A stretch of 52,906 bases of DNA from an uncultured Bacteroidales bacterium (lineage in GTDB: Bacteria; Bacteroidota; Bacteroidia; Bacteroidales; CAIXZF01). Positions 26,073-34,561 of the stretch are shown piece by piece. The stretch's first letter is position 1, and each line of letters begins with the position of its first letter. The notes beneath the pieces were generated by a model. It did no database searches. It saw nothing but the letters and a program-made list of their open reading frames with translations, and had not been told where the DNA came from. The stretch is from the NCBI GenBank assembly GCA_903923925.1, contig CAIXZF010000093.1, positions 1 through 52,906 of the forward strand. Reading direction: 5' to 3'. The position numbers were made by a program, and so were the translations under genes.

Positions 26073-26261
26073 ATCCTAGAATTTGATTCATCACCTAGTA
26101 TCCATTTGTAGCAAAATTGCTATCTACAACTTCTTGCAGATATTCTTCATAAAGAATAATTTCAAATTTTTTACCAGTACTACTAGAAATCTTAGTACAA
26201 AAATAAACAATAACATCATTGTTTATTGAACCTGCAAAGCGATGAAACAAATTTAATCCGA

Positions 26262-26906
26262 CTAAAGTTTCACATTAGCAAAAATAGCATCCATCTCCCG
26301 GCGAATTTCCTTGTTATCAATCTCCAGGTAATGCCTCATGGTTTTGCGGTCCGAATTACCGGCTGTTAGCATAATACTTTCCATTCGCCCTCCTCCTCTA
26401 AAAAACATGTTCACATAAGTACGTTTGGCAATATGGGAACTGATGAATTCATGCAGTGGCTTGGTCACTTCCTTCCTTTCTTTCCGCCACAAACTTATTA
26501 AAGCGTTGAAGAAAATAAACTTCTGAGAATTGATCTTTCTTAGCTTCATTAGGTTTGAACTTACCTTTAATGTAATCTATAGTGAGAGGGGTATCATAGA
26601 ATCTGGCTTCAGAAATAATATTAGACAACTTCCATAAAGGATGTTTAAATCGATGGTTTTACTAGAAGAAAACGGATCCTTATTGGTAACCCTTTTTTCG
26701 GTACCTGATGGATCCCAGTTGTGTGGATTGACAGAAACACCAGTTGGTAACCTGAGTCTATTATTTTCAAATGAATAATCAATCCAGATCGGCAATTGAT
26801 TACTACGATCATCGGAATATTTAGGATTCTCCTTCAAATTCCTGGTAGTTGCCGTATTCGTTCTCAGGGTAAATTTAATATCCCATGGTGTTTTTTTGAA
26901 TGTCAA
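26262..26906 (-). pseudogene. Tyrosine recombinase (integrase), frameshifted and internally deleted
   Basis: The N-terminal piece (from 26906) has the arm-binding domain of Bacteroidota integrases, including LPIWIDYSFENNRLRLPTGV and VNPHNWDP. Near 26620 the frame breaks; in another frame the sequence continues KLSNIISEARFYDTPLTIDY and on to FNKFVAERKEGSD. Near 26450 it jumps directly to the C-terminal catalytic end (EFISSHIAKRTYVNMF, then MRHYLEI). The HxxR pair and final Tyr are visible, but the HxxR-to-Tyr histidine/tryptophan is Asn (GNSD). The core-binding domain and first catalytic arginine are gone, so it cannot be active. Confidence 0.8.
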
Positions 26907-27041
26907 AGGCAGTTTAAATTGTGACAGAATTGTGACAGATTTTTATTACATAGGCGAATAGCAATTGTAATTATTAGTTAACTTGTATGTTGGGTTATAG
27001 CGTTTTACAATTTTATTAATGGTTCAGATTGTTAAAATTGG

Positions 27042-27125
27042 CACGTCCCCAAAGGGACTTTTGTTTTCTGTGTTATCATGGCTATAAATAGGATATCCCT
27101 AAAGGGATAGATACCGTTTTGGAGA
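27042..27125. repeat. Hairpin-chain repeat, right half of the split copy
   Basis: It resumes with CACGTCCCCAAAGGGAC, then TTTTGTTTTCTGTGTTATCA and GGATATCCCTAAAGGGATAG, matching 35809-35890. It ends about 50 bases before the histidine kinase stop. Confidence 0.78.
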
Positions 27126-27175
27126 TGTGTAATATATTAGCTTTGAAGCAGGTTCCATAGATCTGGCTCTCGCTC

Positions 27176-28321
27176 TCACTCTTTACCCAATGGGACAGAA
27201 AAAGTGAAGGTACTCCCATACCCTTTCTTCCTTTCTGCATGAATTTTTCCTCCCATTCTTTCAACAAATTCCTTGCAGAGCGTCAGCCCAAGTCCTGTTC
27301 CTTTTTCATCAGCTGTTCCTGAGGTTCTGGCTATCTGGTCGAGGTTAAATGCCTGATCGTTAACCTCATTGTCAAATCCGATTCCGTTATCGATAACCCT
27401 GATAAAAACAAAGGAATCTGATAAACTCGCATCTAACTTTACAAATCCTCCTGAAAAGGTGAACTTTATTGCATTAGAAACCAGATTTCTTACAATAGTA
27501 TTCAAGGCGTTTTTATCAGCATAAACAATAATATCAGCAGGAATTTCATTCAAGAGTGAAATGTTTTTTCGCATCGAAAGGGGCATTAAGGTGCCAAGAT
27601 AATCGGAAACAATCATTCTTAGATTCAGGTTTTCGGGATACAAAGTCTTTGTTCCCATTTGAGAATTCGACCACTCAAGCAGTTCCTCAAACAGAATAAC
27701 TGTTGATCCAGCTGCATTTTTTATGTTGTTTACAAAAATGAGTTTTTTTTCATCATCAAACTTGTCGAAATCTTCGCTCAGAAGCTCCGAAAACCCTAAT
27801 ATCGCATTAAAAGAGCCCTTTAGGTCGTGCGAAATCATTGAGAGAAACCTGTCTTTGGTTGCATTAAGTTCTTTAAGCATTTTCTCACTCTTCTGTAATG
27901 CAAGCTCAAGTTCGTTTTTATCGCGTAACGATTGAATCATTGAATTATACGAATCTGAGAAATCACCCATAAAATTCACTTTCTGACTAAAATCACCTTT
28001 CGCAATCTGATGTGTTTGCCAAACAAGATGTACCAGATTTGATTGAAGTGCTTTGAAAGGCGAAATCAGAAGGTTATTCCTGGGAGCCAGTTGTTGGAGT
28101 TTTCCTGCCGACAATGCAGAAATAAAGTCAGTACCTTCCTTGTACTTTATAGCCAGCTGTAAGGTGCTGAAAAGCAGTGCATCTAATACCTCAGATCCTG
28201 TATTTATGTCATTATCAGTATATTTACTGATAAAATCATCCGGAATCCGACCTGATACCAGCATTACATGAGCCAGGGTAATTTCCTGGAGATATTTTTC
28301 TTCTTCTGCTTCCAATATCAA
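27176..28321 (-). CDS. Soluble sensor histidine kinase
   Basis: The 381-residue kinase has no membrane segment. Residues 1 to about 90 are a unique N-terminal region, 95-135 form a HAMP-like helix pair (QIAKGDFSQKVNFMGDF), followed by a coiled coil and the H-box FLSMISHDLKGSFNAI with phospho-acceptor His165. The ATPase domain has N (NTIVRNLVSNAIKF), G1 (DNGIGF) and G2 (GTGLGL) boxes. The start is a TTG at 28321 overlapping the stop of the V4R gene as TTGA; the first internal ATG is residue 20. It probably receives its signal from the V4R protein. No response regulator is encoded nearby. Confidence 0.9.
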   Translation of the reverse strand: MILEAEEEKYLQEITLAHVMLVSGRIPDDFISKYTDNDINTGSEVLDALLFSTLQLAIKYKEGTDFISALSAGKLQQLAPRNNLLISPFKALQSNLVHLVWQTHQIAKGDFSQKVNFMGDFSDSYNSMIQSLRDKNELELALQKSEKMLKELNATKDRFLSMISHDLKGSFNAILGFSELLSEDFDKFDDEKKLIFVNNIKNAAGSTVILFEELLEWSNSQMGTKTLYPENLNLRMIVSDYLGTLMPLSMRKNISLLNEIPADIIVYADKNALNTIVRNLVSNAIKFTFSGGFVKLDASLSDSFVFIRVIDNGIGFDNEVNDQAFNLDQIARTSGTADEKGTGLGLTLCKEFVERMGGKIHAERKKGYGSTFTFSVPLGKE

Positions 28322-28851
28322 GTATTAATAAGCTCTACAGTAAAACGACACGTCCGTTCTCCCGAAGCCCAGCAATCGATTTCCCGGGCAAGGAAAAATT
28401 TTCCGGTGTAGGCAAGAAAAATCCCTTCAATAAAACCTGCATCATAATCGCACTCGGAATCTCCTGCAATGGGAATACCTGAGCAGTCGAGATCCTCTGA
28501 AACGGTCATAACAAAATTCATGTTTTCAAGATCCGATTTCTCAATTTGAAGAATTCCGATATTTAATTTCAGCAAGGTTTCTTTCAGATTGGCTGCAAAC
28601 TCATTAAAACCAAGAGTGCGGTCGAGCATGTTGATGCAAAACTCATGACCAGCCATGCGGCCTGCTTCCTTTAACAGTTCAGCGGTTTTTGCTGCACCAT
28701 ATTCGTCAATCAGTACATTTCTTAATGTATACTGCATTAACCTGTACACTGCTACATTGGTCATTGGCCCAAGATTCGGGCGGCCAACCTCAAGATTTCC
28801 CAGATCTTTCCATTCGAACTTATAACCCGGGGCTTGTTTTGAATTCATCAT
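28318..28851 (-). CDS. V4R-domain sensory protein
   Basis: This 177-residue protein is a stand-alone V4R (4-vinyl reductase-like) domain, a small-molecule-binding fold also found in XylR-type regulators and BchJ. The closing signature DCWASGERTCRF (about 160-171) and the segment CDYDAGFIEGIFLAY are typical, with Cys residues that may bind a metal or ligand. Its stop overlaps the kinase start by 4 bases, so the two are translationally coupled and probably form one sensor. A perfect palindrome at 28866-28878 lies at its promoter. ATG at 28851 and 28848 are both possible starts. Confidence 0.85.
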   Translation of the reverse strand: MMNSKQAPGYKFEWKDLGNLEVGRPNLGPMTNVAVYRLMQYTLRNVLIDEYGAAKTAELLKEAGRMAGHEFCINMLDRTLGFNEFAANLKETLLKLNIGILQIEKSDLENMNFVMTVSEDLDCSGIPIAGDSECDYDAGFIEGIFLAYTGKFFLAREIDCWASGERTCRFTVELINT

Positions 28852-28865
28852 CGTTGCAAAATAAT

Positions 28866-28878
28866 GTTACTTAGTAAC
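28866..28878. promoter_or_regulatory. Palindrome upstream of the V4R/kinase operon
   Basis: GTTACTTAGTAAC is a perfect 13-base inverted repeat 15 bases before the V4R start codon, next to a weak TATTTTG -7-like box on the minus strand. An operator site is an inference. Confidence 0.4.
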
Positions 28879-29051
28879 AGCCTAAAGGTATTAATTTTTC
28901 ACATTCAAGACAATAATAAAATCTTCGGTAAACAATTTTGGTATCCCTCTTTTTAATAAATTTGATTGTTTAATTCAGAGGTTATGTCTCAGAATATTGT
29001 AGAATCAATAAAATAATTTTTTCTGAACTTCAAATCTAATTCCTTGCCTTA

Positions 29052-29130
29052 CATAGATAGCCCAGAGAAGGGCTTTAATGTCAATAGAAAATGCGGGGCA
29101 GGAATAATTATTGCCCTTAGGGCATAAATG
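29052..29130. repeat. Short hairpin modules, related in style to the hairpin-chain repeat
   Basis: AGCCCAGAGAAGGGCT (29059-29074) and TGCCCTTAGGGCA (29112-29124) are each followed by a TTAATG/TAAATG-like sequence. The design resembles the modules at 25.6 and 35.7 kb, but the sequence differs. No gene is seen in 28880-29273. Confidence 0.5.
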
Positions 29131-29273
29131 AAAGGTTCCGAATTGTTTTTATCTCAATTGATTAAACACCAAACAAATTTCATTAATCTCCTTCGTAGTA
29201 TTCAACATAAAAATGAGTGAAACATAAAGTTGAAAATAACCTGCAATATCCTGAAACAGAACCATTCCTGCTA

Positions 29274-30833
29274 ATGAAAAAACTACTATTCAGAATACTC
29301 GTAATTTTCTTAACTCTTATTTCCCTTTCTGATGCTTATGCACAGTATAATGAAGGGGATACTGTACAATTCTGGTCTGTTAGTTATGTCGACTGGCCAC
29401 CTTTGTGGGGTCAGCCTCAGCGGGTAGTTAATGCAATTTGCCGGAAAGCAGGGGCACATTGTTACGTTTTTGTTGAAGACCAGGCACCGGCTGCTAATTA
29501 TGCTGCTCTTACCGCCCTTGTCAATGAATTCGATACCCATTATTATCCTGATTTAACCGCCAAATACGGCCCTGTTCCTGATGAGTTCGATCAGGATTCT
29601 GCTGTGTTTATTCTTGCCCTGAACGAGAATAACTGGGCAGGCTATTTCGATCCGGGCCAGCAAATGTCAGACAGCCTGGTAATGGCAAAGTGGAACCGAC
29701 ACAGTTCTGAAAGGGAGATTATTTATGTAGCTGCAAACTATATTAATTATTCGCAATCTACTGTTGCACATGAATTTGGACATTTGTTGCATTGGGGCGG
29801 GGATCATTCGCCGGAACCTATTGTAAATCCAACGAAATACTGGGAAGAGGCCTGGGTTGATGAGGGGTTCTCCACTTTTGCTGCAATGTATCTTACAGAA
29901 GATATTTATCAGCAGAATGTACAGCAATCTGCCTATTTTTCTACTGAACCGGATATTCCGCTTATCTGGTTTTCGAACTATAACCAGGTTCAGCTTTTTA
30001 TGTTGTTTATGTATGAACATTTTGGAAACTGGGATTATATTTCGACACTTATTTCTGAACAGCTGAACGGAATTAACGGCGTTGCAAATACGCTTGCCGT
30101 ACTTGGTTATCCGCAGGGTTTCGATGATGCTTTTGAGCAATTCGCAGTGGCAAATTATATTGATGATCCAACTATTGCCAATGGTAAATATGCGTATTCC
30201 CATTACAATTTTACCGATTGCCATTTGTCTGCAAATCATAGCGCAATTCCTACCGGTACTAAAAATGGCACAACCTCTGCCTATGCCGCCGATTATATTG
30301 CATTCAATTCTAATACACCTAAACCCATTACTATTGATTTTAATGGTGATGATTCAGGCAAATTCAGACTGGCCTTTATTCTCATGAATACAGCAACAGA
30401 TTCAGTTTTTGCAGTTATTCCTGTACAGCCAGATGCTTTCAATAATGCTCAATTTCAAACAGATAGTCTCGGCATTCTTTTTAATAGAATTGTAATGGTG
30501 GTAATGAATGTAGATTCAACTGTTCACGAAGGAGAATCATCGCCTTACGTATATTCGGCATCCCTGCTTACCGGGATAAATAAATATGATCCGGCAGTGT
30601 CGTTTCAGATTTATCCAAATCCGGCAGAAGATTTTATTTATCTGGATTCCGATGATATCGATCTTTCAGAATCAGAAGTTGAGATTACGAATTTCTTCGG
30701 CCAATCAGTTATGAAGGTTTCTCTCACAGGCCAGAATAACAGAATTGATGTTACTGGATTGACGGCAGGTGCATATTTGCTGGGTTTTTCGCTTGAACAT
30801 TCTGTGTACAGGAGAATGTTTGTAAAAAAATAA
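29274..30833 (+). CDS. Secreted zinc metalloprotease with T9SS sorting domain
   Basis: Started at ATG 29274 (MKKLLFRILVIF) the protein has 519 residues and a clean signal peptide ending AYAQ; the open frame begins at 29217, but those residues are not part of a signal. The zinc site is HEFGHLLH with His166, Glu167 and His170, followed by GGDH and, 25 residues on, EEAWVDEGFSTFAA, which resembles gluzincin-type metalloproteases (M30-like). The C-terminal 85 residues (FQIYPNPAEDFIYLD onward) are a T9SS sorting domain. The enzyme is probably secreted to digest proteins outside the cell. A terminator follows at 30919. Confidence 0.88.
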   Translation: MKKLLFRILVIFLTLISLSDAYAQYNEGDTVQFWSVSYVDWPPLWGQPQRVVNAICRKAGAHCYVFVEDQAPAANYAALTALVNEFDTHYYPDLTAKYGPVPDEFDQDSAVFILALNENNWAGYFDPGQQMSDSLVMAKWNRHSSEREIIYVAANYINYSQSTVAHEFGHLLHWGGDHSPEPIVNPTKYWEEAWVDEGFSTFAAMYLTEDIYQQNVQQSAYFSTEPDIPLIWFSNYNQVQLFMLFMYEHFGNWDYISTLISEQLNGINGVANTLAVLGYPQGFDDAFEQFAVANYIDDPTIANGKYAYSHYNFTDCHLSANHSAIPTGTKNGTTSAYAADYIAFNSNTPKPITIDFNGDDSGKFRLAFILMNTATDSVFAVIPVQPDAFNNAQFQTDSLGILFNRIVMVVMNVDSTVHEGESSPYVYSASLLTGINKYDPAVSFQIYPNPAEDFIYLDSDDIDLSESEVEITNFFGQSVMKVSLTGQNNRIDVTGLTAGAYLLGFSLEHSVYRRMFVKK

Positions 30834-30918
30834 CAAGATATGTAACCTTTAATGTATAATATAGTTTAAGGTCTCACTAACTATTTCTTTCTACCTTAGA
30901 CCCGTAGAAAAAAAGATT

Positions 30919-30954
30919 AGAGGATGTTCCGAAAGGTTCGTCCTCTTTTTTTTT
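30919..30954 (+). terminator. Rho-independent-type terminator
   Basis: AGAGGA and TCCTCT pair around GTTCCGAAAGGTTCG, followed by ten T residues, 85 bases after the metalloprotease stop. Confidence 0.85.
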
Positions 30955-31034
30955 GGCTCGTAATTTGCTGCAATCATACGGATAATTTAAACTTTTCTAT
31001 CAGACTGTTGTTTAATTTGAATAAACTTTACAAA

Positions 31035-31760
31035 ATGAAGAAATCAATTTTCTTTTTTGCTGCGATTATTGTTTTCGCTCTAAATTCTTATGGTGCAGTT
31101 GTTTATGAGAGGGATGAGTTCCAAACTTCTGCCGGCAAGCTGGTTATTACCTTTTTTGGACACTCCTCATTTCGGCTCGATATTAACGGGAAATCTATCT
31201 ATATTGATCCCTGGAGCAAATTGGCCGATTTTGCTCATCAGCCAAAAGCTGATCTTATCCTGTTAACTCACGAACATTATGATCATCTTGATACTACTGC
31301 CATTAGCAATTTATCAAATACCGAAACTCAGCTTTATTGCACTGCTTCAATTCAAAAGATGATCAATAAAGGTCTGATAATGAAAAATGGTGATATTAAA
31401 ATGTGGAATGGTATTAAAATTGAAGCAGTTCCTGCATACAATTTAACACCAAATAAGGAAGAGTTTCATCCGAAATCCCGCGATAACGGCTATATCCTTA
31501 CAATTGGAGATAAACGTTTTTATATTGCCGGCGATTCGGAAAACACCCCGGAAATGAAAGCTGTAAAAAATATTGATGTTGCTTTTCTACCCATGAATCA
31601 GCCTTATACTATGACTCCGGAGCAGCTTGCAGATGCAGCAGCAGCAATACATCCTAAAATTCTGTATCCTTATCATACAGGAGAAACTGATCTTGAATTG
31701 CTCAAATCCCTGATGTTAAAATACCCGAATATTGAACTGAGGATTCGGTCACTGAAATAA
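31035..31760 (+). CDS. Exported metallo-beta-lactamase-fold hydrolase
   Basis: Starting at ATG 31035 (MKKSIFFFAAIIVFA) gives 241 residues with a signal peptide ending NSYGA; the longer open frame overlaps the preceding terminator. The family signature is complete: FGHSSFRL, YIDPW, then THEHYDHLD (His79, His81, Asp83, His84), a distal AGDSENTPEM and YPYHTGE near the end. This resembles the UlaG/YtkL-type metal-dependent hydrolases, here in the periplasm. Substrate unknown. Confidence 0.9.
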   Translation: MKKSIFFFAAIIVFALNSYGAVVYERDEFQTSAGKLVITFFGHSSFRLDINGKSIYIDPWSKLADFAHQPKADLILLTHEHYDHLDTTAISNLSNTETQLYCTASIQKMINKGLIMKNGDIKMWNGIKIEAVPAYNLTPNKEEFHPKSRDNGYILTIGDKRFYIAGDSENTPEMKAVKNIDVAFLPMNQPYTMTPEQLADAAAAIHPKILYPYHTGETDLELLKSLMLKYPNIELRIRSLK

Positions 31761-31790
31761 TATTCAACCTGATTACTCTTTTTTAGAGGG

Positions 31791-32858
31791 TCATTTTTTC
31801 TCCTGAGCATTAGTTGTTTTGCCAGCATTGCTGATTACCAGTACTTTGAAAGTACCCGCTTTTAAACCAGGGCGTTGCCGCGAATTATCGATACTTGGTT
31901 TGGGAGCAGGCCCCATCTCTGCCATTGGAATATAAAGTGAATGTGTTTTGGGATCCAGTGCAGTTGTCCTGGCTCCTTTCCGCGTTTTAATATTGTCGAG
32001 TACGATGTACCTGTCGCGGGAAATTTCCTGGATTATCGTAAGGGTCCCATCTCCGTTCGAACTGTAAACACGCTTAAACTCCGGATCCCATACCACCGCA
32101 TCTGTACCATAATCGGTGTTCATAGTCTGAATAATATTTCCAAGGTCGGCATCCATTATAACCATTTTGCTGTTGCCGCATCCGATAAATAATCTTCTGT
32201 TTGCAGTGTCGATAGCAATCCCACCAGGATTGTCGCCCGGAGTAACCGACCATCTTGCATCAATCTTAAGGGTTTCTGTATTTATCATATCAACCAGGAA
32301 AATATTCTCAATAGTTACGTAAACATTGCCTTTGCCATCGCTGACTGCAGATTTGGGTTTACCATCAAGGTAAATCGAACCGATTATTTTCTCAGAGGCT
32401 GCATCAAGAACAGTAGCAGTATTGCTTCCGGAATTAAAAATAAAGACTCTTCCGGAATGCTGCTCGAAAACAATTGCATTAGGATCCTTGCCTGGAATCT
32501 TAAGAGTAGCAGTAGGTTTTAACGTTAAAAGGTCAAAAATAACCAGGCTGGAATCTTTGCCAGTTGTAAAGAAACCTTTGTTCAAACCGTAGGCGAAAGC
32601 TATCGCATGTGCACCTTTCAGGTTTTCAAACGTTCCGATTTGTTTTCTGGTATTGAGGTCAACTATATGAATTGTAGTTGAATGGGTTACGAAAAGCCTG
32701 TTATTAATGGTATCCACAGATAAATAATCCCAATTGCCGTCGCCTGTAAGCGAAATACTGTCGGAAATTCTGCTGACGTTGGAGAAATTCTGGGCTTCTG
32801 CCTGAAAAATCAGCTGAGTCAAACTCAGAAATATCAGGGTGAGAAATGCTCTTTTCAT
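31791..32858 (-). CDS. Secreted YncE-like beta-propeller protein
   Basis: The 355-residue protein has a signal peptide ending AEAQ and then repeated blades of the YVTN/YncE type (RLFVTHSTTIHIVDLNT, RVFIFNSGSNTATVLDA, RLFIGCGNSKMVIMDA, RVYSSNGDGTLTIIQE). Such propellers bind ligands or partners rather than catalyse. It lacks a T9SS tail and CXXCH motifs. The neighbours do not reveal its role. Confidence 0.85.
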   Translation of the reverse strand: MKRAFLTLIFLSLTQLIFQAEAQNFSNVSRISDSISLTGDGNWDYLSVDTINNRLFVTHSTTIHIVDLNTRKQIGTFENLKGAHAIAFAYGLNKGFFTTGKDSSLVIFDLLTLKPTATLKIPGKDPNAIVFEQHSGRVFIFNSGSNTATVLDAASEKIIGSIYLDGKPKSAVSDGKGNVYVTIENIFLVDMINTETLKIDARWSVTPGDNPGGIAIDTANRRLFIGCGNSKMVIMDADLGNIIQTMNTDYGTDAVVWDPEFKRVYSSNGDGTLTIIQEISRDRYIVLDNIKTRKGARTTALDPKTHSLYIPMAEMGPAPKPSIDNSRQRPGLKAGTFKVLVISNAGKTTNAQEKK

Positions 32859-32892
32859 ACATTAACTAGTTTAGGTATGGCAAAGATACAGA

Positions 32893-32928
32893 TAAAAAAA
32901 CAGGCTGAAGTTTTTCAACAACAGCCTG
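32893..32928 (-). terminator. Terminator of the hyalin-repeat gene
   Basis: On the minus strand CAGGCTGTTGTTGAAAAAC and TTCAGCCTG form a hairpin, followed by TTTTTTTATC, 25 bases beyond the stop at 32953. Confidence 0.85.
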
Positions 32929-32952
32929 CATCGACAATAAAACAACAACACA

Positions 32953-34206
32953 TTATAATTTAATCAGCCTTTTCATAAATTCATTTTCACTGGTTCTTAA
33001 CCGGATAAAATAGATGCCACTGTTTTTGAATAAGTTGCCGTCGAGCTCGATATGAGCAGGATTACCATCAATAACGTTGTAGCTGTTAAGAATCAGTATT
33101 TTTTGTCCTGTAATGTTTAATATTTCAATACAAATAGTTTCTGTTTTTTCGGGCAAAAACTCAATTGTAATATTCTCAGAAAATGGGTTTGGGAAAGCAG
33201 AAATCACATCTTCAGAATTAACTTGCTCTTTCTCAGTATTGTTAGAAAACATCATTGAATTAGAAGCGCTTCCGGAAGGTAAAAATTGACGTACTCTTAC
33301 TTTAAAACTTCCAGAGGAGGTAATTCCGTTGCCAAGCCTTGAGATGATATAGGTAACAGTGGTTTCGCCTGGTCTGAATGACAAGCCGCTGATTCCGCCG
33401 GTTCTCATACAGGTGCCGGCATTATTCGTTGCACCGGTCATTGTAAAAGAGAGGATATACGGACAGTCCTCGTCGATTATGGGGTCTAAGTCGTAAACAT
33501 CGATTTCTTCTAATCCAGGGGCCAGATAAACTGTCTTGTCCGAAGGACAGATTATAGCAGGATCCCCAGCATTAAGTACAATAATTTTCTGCTTGCAGCT
33601 TGTATTGTTGCCGTTCGAATTTTTTACTGTCCAGGTAACTGTTGTGACGCCTGCGTAATAAACTGAGGGTGCGTTGTTAAACATGGAGTAGAGGTTGCAG
33701 GTATTGCTAACCTTAGGAAAATCAAGCGTAATATCATTTATGAAACAATTTCCTTCAGTAGTTTTCAATGCAACATTAGGTGGACAAATAAGCGCAGGAA
33801 TTCTGTTATCAACTATTGTTACTGAGAAGCTGCACGATTTTTTTATTCCTTTGTTATTTTCAAGGCTGAGTTTAATAATTGTTTCGCCTAAATAAAACAT
33901 GGACCCGCTTTGTGGACCTTCGATGCTTAATTTGTCGGCCGGATAATCCGGGAGATTGTAAAACACAATTGCCCCGCATTCAGATTCCGTAACCGGAAGA
34001 ACAATATCAGCCGGGCAAATAAGCTCAGTTTCTGCCTGAACTTTTTCAGTAACTGCTGTTGTATTTTCTGAATTCACTCCCAATGCGGAAAACTGCGACC
34101 CTTCATTAGAACTCACAGAATTATTCTGAGCATTTAATGAAAAATGTGGCATAACGAAAACTGAAATCACGACAATAAGCAGAAGCGGATATGATATTGT
34201 TTTCAT
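32953..34206 (-). CDS. Surface protein with hyalin-like repeats and T9SS sorting domain
   Basis: The 417-residue protein has a signal peptide ending LNAQ and then three immunoglobulin-like HYR repeats, each opening with a conserved (I/L)CP-(A/P/S) start: LICPADIVLPV, LICPPNVALKT and IICPSDKTVYL. Each carries conserved cysteines and a TTVTWTVKNSNGN-like end. The last 80 residues (from VISAFPNPFSENITIEF) are a type A T9SS sorting domain. It is probably an adhesive or structural protein on the cell surface. It is monocistronic, with its own terminator. Confidence 0.85.
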   Translation of the reverse strand: MKTISYPLLLIVVISVFVMPHFSLNAQNNSVSSNEGSQFSALGVNSENTTAVTEKVQAETELICPADIVLPVTESECGAIVFYNLPDYPADKLSIEGPQSGSMFYLGETIIKLSLENNKGIKKSCSFSVTIVDNRIPALICPPNVALKTTEGNCFINDITLDFPKVSNTCNLYSMFNNAPSVYYAGVTTVTWTVKNSNGNNTSCKQKIIVLNAGDPAIICPSDKTVYLAPGLEEIDVYDLDPIIDEDCPYILSFTMTGATNNAGTCMRTGGISGLSFRPGETTVTYIISRLGNGITSSGSFKVRVRQFLPSGSASNSMMFSNNTEKEQVNSEDVISAFPNPFSENITIEFLPEKTETICIEILNITGQKILILNSYNVIDGNPAHIELDGNLFKNSGIYFIRLRTSENEFMKRLIKL

Positions 34207-34561
34207 TGCATCAGGTTTAGGTATTCAAAATCCATTATCTCAAAATTGGAAAAAGTTTTAAATTACTAATTAGTAACTTTGAAACTGGATTTATATGTTC
34301 CGAAATTGATAAAAAAGTTATTTTTCTGGTATTAAAAATACTATTAATAATCAGAAAATCAAATAATTGAATAATGCTGCATGATTCCATTATTAAGACT
34401 AAGCAAGTATACAACAAAATTGTCCTAAAAACAATAGAAATGTAAAAAAAATACAGGTAGCTGTAAAACAGTGGAATAGAATATTTTATGTAGAATATTT
34501 TCGGGTCATACGAAGCCGAAATAAATCCAAAAATTGGAAATTGATTACCGACTTATCCTGT
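34207..34561. other. AT-rich intergenic region
   Basis: No gene is visible here. It contains a TTACTAATTAGTAA palindrome (34263-34276) with a TAACTTTG box on the plus strand but no gene behind it, and must also hold the minus-strand promoter of the gene starting at 34206. Confidence 0.5.

Larger units (their letters stand above)
25748..27050. mobile_element. 1.3 kb remnant of a tyrosine-recombinase element inside the hairpin-chain repeat
   Basis: The two halves of the repeat end and resume at the same 9 bases, CACGTCCCC (25739-25747 and 27042-27050). Copy B at 35.7 kb shows the uninterrupted sequence. Between them are 1.3 kb with a broken recombinase gene (26262-26906), a short hypothetical gene (25827-26072) and an open stretch without ATG at 26095-26250 (about 51 codons, possibly protein-like). 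No clear terminal inverted repeats are visible. Insertion followed by decay is the simplest reading. Confidence 0.6.

Noticed and set aside
34263-34276. TTACTAATTAGTAA palindrome with a TAACTTTG box as a plus-strand promoter
   Set aside because: No plus-strand gene follows; only minus-strand genes are nearby.
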